DNA from: Paraburkholderia domus
GTDB taxonomy: Bacteria > Pseudomonadota > Gammaproteobacteria > Burkholderiales > Burkholderiaceae
DNA: 64,000 nt
Direction: 5' to 3'
Assembly: GCF_905220705.1 (NCBI RefSeq)
Contig: NZ_CAJNAT010000036.1
Span: forward strand, 1-64,000
Notes under the pieces: model-generated
What the model was told of the DNA's origin: nothing
Databases searched by the model: none
Seen by the model: the letters and a program-made list of their open reading frames with translations, nothing else
Program-made: the position numbers and the translations under genes
Part shown: piece by piece, positions 37,681-44,877 of the stretch
Layout of the letters: the number at the start of each line of letters is the position of its first letter
Numbering within the stretch: the stretch's first letter is position 1

Positions 37681-39180
37681 TCAGAACGTAATGTTGGTCC
37701 GCACGCCGACGACGAACGTGTTGCGCAGCGGCTGCGTCGGGTCGCTCGGGTTCTGGCCGGCGCCGGCATTGAACGTGTATTGCGCATCGGCTTGCAACTG
37801 CCACCACGGGTTGACCTGATACTGGTAGGTCGCTTCGAGCGTGGTTTCGCTGGTGCGCACGCCGTACGGGCCGCCGCTGAATGCCAGGTTATCCTGATCG
37901 AGACCATTTACGTGGTTGCCGATCTTGATGTACGTCAGCGCGATGCCGGCGCTGTCATTGTCGCGGCCTGCGAACGGGGCTTTCAGCACGACGCCCAGGT
38001 TGGCGGCGACGCTCACCAGATTGCGGTCGCCCGGTGCGCCCATCACGCGTGCGAAGACGTTGAGGCTGCGCGCCTCGTCCGGATCCGGGCGCCAGATCAT
38101 CTGGTCGGCTACCGCGTAGAAGCTGTAGTCGCCATGATGATTCTGCGCGACGCCGGTGCTCGCCGGGTTCGCCAGCGAGAGGCCGGTGTTGTCGAAGCGC
38201 TGATCAGCGAAGCTGCCGTTGTTGTACCAGACGCCAAGCTTGTAGGTACCCGGCAAACCGTCGCCACCCGCGCCGACCATTTCGCCATCTGCCGGCTGGT
38301 TGATCGCGTACTGCAACTCGCCGATGAACAGCGTGCCGTTGTGCAGGTTGAAGTTGGTGCCGCTCTTGTTGTTCGGGTTGTTGCCGAGCGGATCGCCGTC
38401 GAATACACCGGCGAGCGCCGTCAACGAAGGGGTGATCTGTCCGCGCACGCGCACGCCGAGGTCGGCCAGCGGATAAGCAGGACCGCCGGACGGCATGTCG
38501 TAGGAGGGCAGGGCAGGCCAGCCGAACATCGTGTTGACGAACAACGCCGAATTCGTGCTGGTGATGAATTCCTGGTCGATACTTTGCTGACCGATTTTGA
38601 CGTCGACGCGCTTGTTCAGGAACGACTGCTGATACCACAGCTCCCACAGGCGCGTGGCGTCATCGGCTTCGATGCCGCTCGCCGTATTCAGCGTGCCCAG
38701 CTTGTTGGCGCTGAGGTTGGCCCCGTGGATCTGCAAGGCGCTCACATTAAACAGGCCACCAGGCAAACCGAACGCTTTTTGCGTATCCATTTGCACGGTC
38801 GCGGTCGTGAGACCGTCGTAGTCCGCGCCTCGCGCCAGACCGCCGCGGAGATTGGCCAGCACTTCACTGGTTTCAGTCAGCGCGAACGTCACGCCGTATT
38901 TGCCGAGCCACGGGCGCAGGCCGCCGATGTCGCCGAGCATGGTCGGGCGATTCCAGAAGCCGGTCCACTGATCCGTCTGCGTTGCCTTGATGTTCAGGTC
39001 GGCTTCCGGCGCTTCTGGAGTGGCATCGGGATTGGCGTCGGCCATTGCTGCACCGGCGGTCAACGAGGCCCAGGCCAAAGCCGTGCAGAGCGCGGCGCGG
39101 CGCATGGCGCCGGCGCGAGAGACGGAGTCGCGAAGCGAACGCGCCTTGCAGGCGGGCTCAGTTGATTGGGCGAACTTCAT
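37681..39180 (-). CDS. OprB-like outer membrane porin, first gene of the iron cluster
   Basis: A 499-residue protein with a signal peptide (cleavage near AGAAMA-DANP) followed by an OprB/carbohydrate-selective porin pattern: TGFWNRPTMLGDIGGLRPWL, a QQSFLNKRVDVKIGQQSIDQEF strand, VNTMFGWPALPSYDMPSGGP, RVRGQITPSLTALAGVFDGD and a terminal strand ending in Phe (FVVGVRTNITF). I start at the ATG at 39180 (MKFAQSTE). OprB relatives pass sugars, but here the gene leads an iron-type operon and has a Fur-box-like site upstream, so it may admit an iron complex. No TonB box is evident. Confidence 0.87.
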   Translation of the reverse strand: MKFAQSTEPACKARSLRDSVSRAGAMRRAALCTALAWASLTAGAAMADANPDATPEAPEADLNIKATQTDQWTGFWNRPTMLGDIGGLRPWLGKYGVTFALTETSEVLANLRGGLARGADYDGLTTATVQMDTQKAFGLPGGLFNVSALQIHGANLSANKLGTLNTASGIEADDATRLWELWYQQSFLNKRVDVKIGQQSIDQEFITSTNSALFVNTMFGWPALPSYDMPSGGPAYPLADLGVRVRGQITPSLTALAGVFDGDPLGNNPNNKSGTNFNLHNGTLFIGELQYAINQPADGEMVGAGGDGLPGTYKLGVWYNNGSFADQRFDNTGLSLANPASTGVAQNHHGDYSFYAVADQMIWRPDPDEARSLNVFARVMGAPGDRNLVSVAANLGVVLKAPFAGRDNDSAGIALTYIKIGNHVNGLDQDNLAFSGGPYGVRTSETTLEATYQYQVNPWWQLQADAQYTFNAGAGQNPSDPTQPLRNTFVVGVRTNITF

Positions 39181-39291
39181 CGAAATCCTTATTTGTGTTG
39201 TATCGACTGATCTAACCATCGCGGCACTACGTCGCCGTGTGCCTGCGATTTGCCGCATCGGTTCGCGACGCCAGATGCAGCAGATGGCGAG

Positions 39292-39320
39292 ATCGTACGC
39301 ATGCGAAATGGGTGCGTCAA
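39292..39320 (-). promoter_or_regulatory. Predicted sigma-70 promoter of the iron cluster
   Basis: Read on the minus strand: TTGACG at 39320-39315, a 17-nt spacer and TACGAT at 39297-39292. This is a near-consensus promoter pointing at the porin gene, giving a leader of about 105 nt before the ATG at 39180. Confidence 0.7.
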
Positions 39321-39325
39321 CACTA

Positions 39326-39342
39326 ATGAGAACGATTCGCAT
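39326..39342. promoter_or_regulatory. Fur-box-like palindrome
   Basis: ATGAGAACGATTCGCAT matches its own reverse complement at 12 of 17 positions. It resembles the Fur consensus core (AATGATAATCATT type) as found in Burkholderiales. It abuts the -35 element of the predicted promoter for the porin-propeller-Dyp-FbpABC cluster, which supports iron-dependent repression. Confidence 0.65.
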
Positions 39343-39681
39343 CAATATTACTAGTATGTAATTTCCGGCTTTACGTCCTGCCGATAAAGATGAATTAGAT
39401 GTAAATAAAATGGAGGTAAAACGTAATGTTTTAGTATGGTTTGAGTTGTATGTGGCGGCGCGTAGACGGCGTTGAAGGGCGGCAAGTAAAGAGCGCTTTC
39501 TGAAGCAGGCGCCGCCTCGCACTGGGGGCGAAGCCAATAGACCGATATGGGTCACTACGAAAACGCGGAAGGCCGGTGTCCTGGGCAGACAACAAAAGAA
39601 GCTATGATCATCTTCCGAAGCCGCGCGGCAGCGCGAAGCCCTCAAGCGCCCAGCGCCCCAAACCATACCGGGACGACACCG
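39343..39681. other. Gene-free stretch before the N-acetyltransferase
   Basis: The first ~100 bases are AT-rich for this genome (ATTACTAGTATGTAATTTCC and on) and belong to the regulatory zone of the divergent iron operon. The rest is leader of the N-acetyltransferase gene. An open frame runs through from 39547 in the same frame as that gene, but its extra residues resemble nothing. No clear promoter was identified for the plus strand. Confidence 0.4.
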
Positions 39682-40521
39682 ATGTCACACACCGTGAATC
39701 TGGAAAACTACTTCACCCGCATTGGCTACAAAGGACCTCGCGCGGCGACGTTGGAAGTGCTCCAGGCGCTCCACAAGCTGCATCCGAGATCGATTCCCTT
39801 CGAGAACCTGAACCCGCTCACACGGCGCGCGGTAAAACTCGATCTCGAATCAGTCGAACACAAGCTGATAACCCAACACCGCGGCGGCTATTGCTTCGAA
39901 CAGAACGCACTCTTCGCGAACGTCCTGACCCAGTTAGGCTTCGAGGTAACACCTCTGCTGGGCCGGGTCCTGTGGGGCCGTGAATCCGGCACGGTCCCCC
40001 CTCGCACGCACATGGTCCTGCGAGTCGACATCAAAGGCGAGGCATGGATCGCCGACGTCGGTTTCGGCAGCGTGACGTTAATCGCACCGCTGCGCCTGAT
40101 CGCAGGCACCGCTCAGCCTACGCAACTGAGCACGTTCCGCCTCGCCGATGCATCGCACGGCGCGCTCTACCTCGAAGTCCAATCCCGCGATGAAACCTGG
40201 GCCCGCGTCTACCGCTTCGACCTGCACCCGGTTGAATGGATCGATTACGAGACCTCGAACTGGTACACCTCGACCGCACCGGATTCTGTCTTCCTGAACA
40301 ATCTGATCGTTTGCCGGGTCCTCGCAGAATCGCGCCTGACATTGCTCAACGACCAACTGAACGAACGCGCGGCGGACGGGCAGATCATCAGCGAACGGCA
40401 ACTCAAGTCCGTAGCCGAACTCGCAGCCTGCCTGCACGATCTATTCGGTCTGAACACGGGCGACATCGATATGGCGGAAGTATTCGGACGCGTGCGCTCA
40501 CCGACGGCGGCCTCCGCCTGA
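39682..40521 (+). CDS. Arylamine N-acetyltransferase
   Basis: A 279-residue NAT that moves acetyl from acetyl-CoA to arylamines or arylhydrazines. The Cys-His-Asp triad is visible: C71 in HRGGYCFEQN, H110 in PPRTHMVL and D125 in IADVGFGSV. The N-terminal helices with IPFENLNPLTRRAVKLD are typical. I start at the ATG at 39682 (MSHTVNLENYF), since family members begin there. It is followed by the ICMT-like gene on the same strand, with a 59-base gap. Confidence 0.93.
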   Translation: MSHTVNLENYFTRIGYKGPRAATLEVLQALHKLHPRSIPFENLNPLTRRAVKLDLESVEHKLITQHRGGYCFEQNALFANVLTQLGFEVTPLLGRVLWGRESGTVPPRTHMVLRVDIKGEAWIADVGFGSVTLIAPLRLIAGTAQPTQLSTFRLADASHGALYLEVQSRDETWARVYRFDLHPVEWIDYETSNWYTSTAPDSVFLNNLIVCRVLAESRLTLLNDQLNERAADGQIISERQLKSVAELAACLHDLFGLNTGDIDMAEVFGRVRSPTAASA

Positions 40522-40580
40522 GACGCGCGTAACGAGGATCCGCAACTACCAACCACCGCCAGCGAGTGTCACGACCCACC

Positions 40581-41261
40581 ATGATCACACGCCTCATCCT
40601 GCAAACGGTGGTCTGGCTGGCCTGCATGGGCGCGCTGCTGTTCGGCGCCGCGGGCACGCTCGCGTGGCCTGCGGGGTGGTGGTATCTGATCGAAACTGGC
40701 GGGCTGAGTTTATGGGTCGGTTTCTGGCTGGCGCGTCACGATCCCGGCCTGCTTGCCGAGCGTCTCGCGCCGATCGTTCAGGCGCAACAAAGCCGCTGGG
40801 ACCGCTACTTCATGGTGGGCGTGATGGTAATGTGGTGCGCCTGGCTCGTTCTGATGGGATTCGACGCAATGCGTTATCGCTGGTCGGCGCCGTTGCCGGT
40901 CTGGCTGGTGAGCCTTGGCTCGCTTTGCATCTTCCTGTGCCTCTTCATGTGCCTGATCGTCTTCAGGGCCAATAGCTATGCCGCGCCCGTCATAAAGATC
41001 CAGGCAAGCCGAGGTCATAAAGTCATCGATACCGGTCCTTATGCGCACGTCCGTCATCCGATGTACGCAGCCGCGCTGCTGCTGTTCATCGGCACGCCAT
41101 TGCTGCTCGGCTCGTGGTGGGGACTTGCCTGCGTACCGCTGCTGGTGCTCGGTCTCGGCTGGCGCGCGGTGCGCGAGGAGCGTGTGCTGGCCGCGCAACT
41201 CGAGGGCTATACCGACTACACCGGGCGCGTGCGTTATCGCTTCGTGCCGTTCGTCTGGTAG
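40581..41261 (+). CDS. Isoprenylcysteine carboxyl methyltransferase-like membrane methyltransferase
   Basis: A 226-residue protein with about five hydrophobic segments and the C-terminal ICMT/PEMT motif DTGPYAHVRHPMYAAALLLF, followed by REERVLAAQLEGYTDYTGRV. The His-Pro-x-Tyr and the Glu-Glu pair bind S-adenosylmethionine in this superfamily. Bacterial members methylate lipids or unknown small molecules. I chose the ATG at 40581; a GTG at 40566 would add five residues. It may be cotranscribed with the NAT gene, but no functional link is known to me. Confidence 0.82.
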   Translation: MITRLILQTVVWLACMGALLFGAAGTLAWPAGWWYLIETGGLSLWVGFWLARHDPGLLAERLAPIVQAQQSRWDRYFMVGVMVMWCAWLVLMGFDAMRYRWSAPLPVWLVSLGSLCIFLCLFMCLIVFRANSYAAPVIKIQASRGHKVIDTGPYAHVRHPMYAAALLLFIGTPLLLGSWWGLACVPLLVLGLGWRAVREERVLAAQLEGYTDYTGRVRYRFVPFVW

Positions 41262-41310
41262 GGCGCGCAATGCGCCAACTCGAGGCACATCTGCGCTTCA
41301 TGTGCCAACC

Positions 41311-41320
41311 TGTCTAGACA
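41311..41320. promoter_or_regulatory. Distal candidate GntR/HutC operator
   Basis: The perfect 10-bp palindrome TGTCTAGACA lies 231 nt upstream of the binding-protein start. A near copy (TTGTCTATACAA) overlaps the proximal promoter. TGT-N4-ACA type sites are typical for HutC-subfamily GntR repressors, and two such regulator genes lie in this locus. Confidence 0.5.
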
Positions 41321-41467
41321 AAGCGCACCACGCTGGCGCATCCGGTCACCAACGGAGCAACACCTCTCTCCGTTCAGAACTCCCTTAAATTCCTTGTCTG
41401 GCGGGCTCTTATAGGGGCTTACCCGATGATTCCCGTGATTTCGAACAAATCCCCTTGCGAGGGTCTT

Positions 41468-41495
41468 TTGACTCATGCAGACTTGTCTATACAAA
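41468..41495 (+). promoter_or_regulatory. Promoter with embedded GntR/HutC-type operator
   Basis: TTGACT (41468-41473), a 16-nt spacer and TACAAA (41490-41495) form a plausible promoter. The palindrome TTGTCTATACAA (41483-41494, 10 of 12 symmetric) covers the -10 element, an arrangement that fits repression until an inducer is bound. Confidence 0.55.
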
Positions 41496-41551
41496 TTAAG
41501 TCGCAGTTAAAAATCCAGCTCGACGGTTTCCTCAATCAAAGGAGTTTCGAC

Positions 41552-42412
41552 GTGAAAGTGAAGCGCACGACGTTAGCAAAAGCATTGATGGGCGCCGTTC
41601 TCGGCGCCGCGACAATTTTCGCGGCACCGGTGCAGGCCAAAGACTGGAAGACGGTGACGATTGCCCTGGAAGGCAGTTACGCACCGTGGAACCTGACTCT
41701 GCCGGGTGGCAAGCTGGGTGGCTTCGAACCTGAGCTGGTCGCCAATCTGTGCGAACGCATCAAGCTGCAGTGCAACCTCGTGGCGCAAGACTGGGACGGC
41801 ATGATCCCCGGTCTGCAGGCCGGCAAGTTCGACGTCCTGATGGACGCGATCTCGATCACACCGGAGCGCGAAAAGATCATCGCGTTCTCGAAGCCGTATG
41901 CCGCCACGCCGGCCACGTTCGCCGTGAGTGACGTGAAAGTGCTGCCCAAGGCCGTGCCGACCGCGGCCGTCGTCAAGTTGTCGGGCGATCCGAAAACCGA
42001 TCAACCCACCGTCGACGCCTTGCGCAAGCAACTGAAGGGCAAGACCATCGGCATTCAGTCGGGCACGGTCTACACCAAGTTCATCAACGACAGTTTCAAG
42101 GACGTCGCCACGATCCGTGTCTACAAAACTTCGCCTGAGCGCGACCTCGATCTGGCAAACGGTCGTATCGACGCCTCGTTCGACGACGTGACCTACTACG
42201 CCGCCAACATCGACAAGAAAAATGCCACGTCGATCTTCCTGGCAGGCCCGAAGATCGGCGGCCCGATCTGGGGGCCGGGTGAAGGCCTCGCATTCCGCAA
42301 GCAGGACGCCGACCTGAAAGCGAAGTTCGATACCGCGCTCAGTGCTGCGCTTGCAGACGGCACCGTCAAGAAACTCTCGACCAAGTGGTTTAACACCGAC
42401 GTCACGCCTTGA
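41552..42412 (+). CDS. Polar amino acid ABC transporter binding protein (system 1)
   Basis: A 286-residue periplasmic binding protein of the Lys/Arg/Orn/His (family 3) group. The signal peptide ends in APVQAKD, then come the blocks VTIALEGSYAPWNLTLPGGK, GFEPELVANLCERIKLQCNL, DWDGMIPGLQAGKFDVLMDA and ISITPEREKIIAFSKPY. I start at the GTG at 41552, because AGGAG lies 8 nt upstream and a signal peptide follows directly. An open frame to an ATG at 41426 would bury the signal peptide. It is the first gene of a six-gene plus-strand operon with two permeases, an ATPase, an ammonia-lyase homologue and a GntR regulator. Confidence 0.92.
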   Translation: MKVKRTTLAKALMGAVLGAATIFAAPVQAKDWKTVTIALEGSYAPWNLTLPGGKLGGFEPELVANLCERIKLQCNLVAQDWDGMIPGLQAGKFDVLMDAISITPEREKIIAFSKPYAATPATFAVSDVKVLPKAVPTAAVVKLSGDPKTDQPTVDALRKQLKGKTIGIQSGTVYTKFINDSFKDVATIRVYKTSPERDLDLANGRIDASFDDVTYYAANIDKKNATSIFLAGPKIGGPIWGPGEGLAFRKQDADLKAKFDTALSAALADGTVKKLSTKWFNTDVTP

Positions 42413-42441
42413 ATCGCCTGAGCGTTCAGCTGTAGCGGTTT

Positions 42442-42460
42442 GCGCGGCGTCACGCCGCGC
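42442..42460 (+). other. Intercistronic stem-loop after the binding-protein gene
   Basis: GCGCGGCG, loop TCA, CGCCGCGC forms a perfect 8-bp stem with no T-tract. It lies between the binding-protein gene and the first permease gene. Such hairpins often stabilise the upstream transcript, so the binding protein is made in excess. Confidence 0.6.
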
Positions 42461-42503
42461 ATGCCGGCTGGTTAGATCCGCCGTCATGGATGAGGGATAG
42501 GGA

Positions 42504-43226
42504 ATGGCTCTGATAGAGATGCTCGGCTTCGGGCCGGAAGGCTGGGGCGGCGTGTTGCTGCTCGCGGCATTGATGACAGTCGCGCTCACGCTGGCAGCGC
42601 TCGCGGTTGGCGCTGTGTTTGGCGCGCTGATCGCGGCGGCCAAGCTGTCGCGGTTTCGCACGCTGCGCGTAATCGGCGATGTGTACACCACGGTGTTTCG
42701 CGGCGTGCCTGAGTTGCTCGTCATCTATCTGTTCTATTTCGGCGGCTCGACGCTCGTGACCACGATTGGTCAATGGTTCGGCGCGGACGGCTTTGTCGGC
42801 GTGCCACCGTTCGTGATCGGCGCGCTCGCGGTCGGCATGATCTCCGGCGCGTATCAGGCCGAGGTGTATCGCTCGGCGGTACTCGCGGTATCGCGTGGCG
42901 AACTCGAAGCGGCGCGTTCGATCGGGATGCCCACCATGACGATGGCGCGGCGCATTCTGATTCCACAAGTGCTGCGTTTCGCGTTGCCGGGTATCGGCAA
43001 CGTCTGGCAATTGAGTCTGAAGGATTCAGCGCTGATTTCCGTCACGGGACTCGCTGAACTGTTGCGCGCCAGCCAGGTGGCGGCGGGTTCGACGCATCAG
43101 TACTTCACCTTCTTCGTGGTGGGCGGCGCGCTGTATCTGTTGATGACCAGCATCTCGAACCGGATCTTCAACCGCGCCGAAGCGCGCGTGGGCCGATCCT
43201 TCAAGCGCAACTTCGCGCGCAACTGA
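42504..43226 (+). CDS. Amino acid ABC transporter permease, HisQ-like (system 1)
   Basis: A 240-residue permease of the His/Glu/Gln/Arg family with about five helices. The early VFRGVPELLVIYLFYFGG motif and the EAA loop GELEAARSIGMPTMTMARRI mark it as the HisQ/OccQ type. The start at 42504 has a GGATAGGGA stretch upstream. The next gene, its partner permease, starts 15 bases after this stop. Confidence 0.92.
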   Translation: MALIEMLGFGPEGWGGVLLLAALMTVALTLAALAVGAVFGALIAAAKLSRFRTLRVIGDVYTTVFRGVPELLVIYLFYFGGSTLVTTIGQWFGADGFVGVPPFVIGALAVGMISGAYQAEVYRSAVLAVSRGELEAARSIGMPTMTMARRILIPQVLRFALPGIGNVWQLSLKDSALISVTGLAELLRASQVAAGSTHQYFTFFVVGGALYLLMTSISNRIFNRAEARVGRSFKRNFARN

Positions 43227-43241
43227 CGAGGACCGGACATC

Positions 43242-43997
43242 ATGCATTTCGACTTCGATTTCCTGCTCGACACGCTGCGACAGCTGCTTGCGGCCGTGCC
43301 GACTACGCTCGGGCTGTTCTTCTGCTCGTTGATTCTCGGCGGCCTGCTCTCGCTCGTGATCGTCACGATGCGTGTGTCGCCGCATTGGCTGCCGAATCGC
43401 TTCGCACGCGCTTATATCCTCGTGTTCCGCGGCTCGCCGCTGCTGATCCAGATGTTCCTCGTCTACTACGGCATGGGCCAGTTCGGCGTGATTCGCGAGA
43501 GCTTTCTGTGGCCGGTGTTGCGCGAGCCATACATGTGCGCGGTTTTATCCCTGGCGCTGTGCACCGCCGGATATACCGCTGAGATTATTCGCGGCGGGTT
43601 GATGGCCGTGCCGGTCAGTCAGATCGAAGCGGGCTATTCGATCGGCTTGTCGGGTTTCGCGCTGCTGCGTCGCGTGATCGGTCCGATTGCCTTGCGCCAG
43701 TGTTTGCCCGCGTATTCGACTGAGGCCGTGCTGCTCGTCAAATCGACCGCGCTCGCCAGTCTCGTCACCGTGTGGGAAGTGACCGGCGTTGCGCAGCAGA
43801 TCATTCAGCAAACGTACCGCACCACTGAAGTATTCATCTGCGCCGCGCTGATCTATCTGTTCCTGAATTTCGTCATCGTGCGCCTGCTCGGCTTCCTCGA
43901 GACGCGTTTGTCGCGCCATCTGCGTGCGGCGCCCGCGCAAAGCGCGCCGAAGCGGCCGGTTTCAACCACGACCGAAGCACGCCGCGCTGCGCCCTGA
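43242..43997 (+). CDS. Amino acid ABC transporter permease, HisM-like (system 1)
   Basis: A 251-residue permease with the motifs VFRGSPLLIQMFLVYYGMGQ and an EAA-like loop VSQIEAGYSIGLSGFALLRR, the HisM/OccM type. A basic, Thr/Pro-rich tail of ~25 residues follows the last helix. It forms the heterodimeric channel with the preceding permease. The ATPase gene follows after 34 bases. Confidence 0.92.
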   Translation: MHFDFDFLLDTLRQLLAAVPTTLGLFFCSLILGGLLSLVIVTMRVSPHWLPNRFARAYILVFRGSPLLIQMFLVYYGMGQFGVIRESFLWPVLREPYMCAVLSLALCTAGYTAEIIRGGLMAVPVSQIEAGYSIGLSGFALLRRVIGPIALRQCLPAYSTEAVLLVKSTALASLVTVWEVTGVAQQIIQQTYRTTEVFICAALIYLFLNFVIVRLLGFLETRLSRHLRAAPAQSAPKRPVSTTTEARRAAP

Positions 43998-44031
43998 ACG
44001 ATCGCATATCTTGCAGAATCTGGAGAATTCC

Positions 44032-44823
44032 ATGAACGCTACGGCACCTGTTGCACTGTCGGTCAAGAACATTCACAAGTCGTTCGGCGACCACCACGTG
44101 CTCAAAGGCATTTCGCTCGACGCCCATCAAGGCGACGTGATTTCGATTCTCGGCGCGAGCGGCTCCGGCAAAAGCACGTTCCTGCGCTGCCTGAATCTGC
44201 TGGAAACGCCGGATGACGGTTCGGTGGCGCTCGGTGGCGAAGAGCTGAAAATGAAACGTCGCGGCGACGGCAAGCTGCAACCGAGCGACCGCCGCCAGGT
44301 GGACCGCGTGCGCTCGCAACTCGGCATGGTGTTTCAGAACTTCAACCTCTGGTCGCATATGACCGTGCTGGAGAATCTGATCGAAGGGCCGATGCGCGTA
44401 CAAAAGCGCAGCCGCGCCGAATCGGTTGAAGAAGCGGAAGCATTGCTCGCGAAAGTCGGCCTCGCGGAAAAACGCGCTCACTATCCGGCACATTTGTCCG
44501 GCGGTCAGCAGCAGCGTGTGGCGATTGCGCGTGCTTTGGCGATGCATCCGAAGGTGATGCTGTTCGACGAACCCACCTCGGCACTCGACCCCGAACTGGT
44601 CGGCGAAGTCTTGCGGGTGATGCGCTCGCTGGCTGAAGAAGGCCGCACGATGCTGGTCGTCACACACGAGATGGGTTTCGCGCGCCATGTGTCGAATCGC
44701 GTGATGTTCCTGCACCAAGGTCAGGTGGAAGCCGACGGTACGCCGGACGAAGTGTTCGTCGAATGCAAGTCCGATCGCTTTCGCCAATTCGTGTCGAGCC
44801 ATCAGGATCGCACGACTAACTAA
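44032..44823 (+). CDS. Amino acid ABC transporter ATP-binding protein, HisP-like (system 1)
   Basis: A 263-residue ATPase with Walker A GASGSGKST, LGMVFQNFNLWSHMTVLENL (Q-loop), the signature LSGGQQQR, Walker B VMLFDEPTSALD and VVTHEMGFARHVSNRVMFLH, all typical of HisP/GlnQ. GGAG lies 7 nt before the ATG at 44032. The open frame begins earlier, inside the permease gene, without support. The ammonia-lyase homologue starts 54 bases downstream. Confidence 0.93.
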   Translation: MNATAPVALSVKNIHKSFGDHHVLKGISLDAHQGDVISILGASGSGKSTFLRCLNLLETPDDGSVALGGEELKMKRRGDGKLQPSDRRQVDRVRSQLGMVFQNFNLWSHMTVLENLIEGPMRVQKRSRAESVEEAEALLAKVGLAEKRAHYPAHLSGGQQQRVAIARALAMHPKVMLFDEPTSALDPELVGEVLRVMRSLAEEGRTMLVVTHEMGFARHVSNRVMFLHQGQVEADGTPDEVFVECKSDRFRQFVSSHQDRTTN

Positions 44824-44877
44824 CTGATCAGCGTTAGCTGGTCCTCACCTCGTTACTTTACCGGGCAGAGCACTATC

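Noticed and set aside
37780..39165. 461-codon plus-strand frame over the porin gene
   Set aside because: It is antisense to a gene with signal peptide, strand pattern and promoter. The translated sequence is low-complexity and Arg/Val-rich.
41426..41551. Upstream ATG start for the system 1 binding protein
   Set aside because: It would place 42 residues before the signal peptide. The GTG with AGGAG at 8 nt is a better start.
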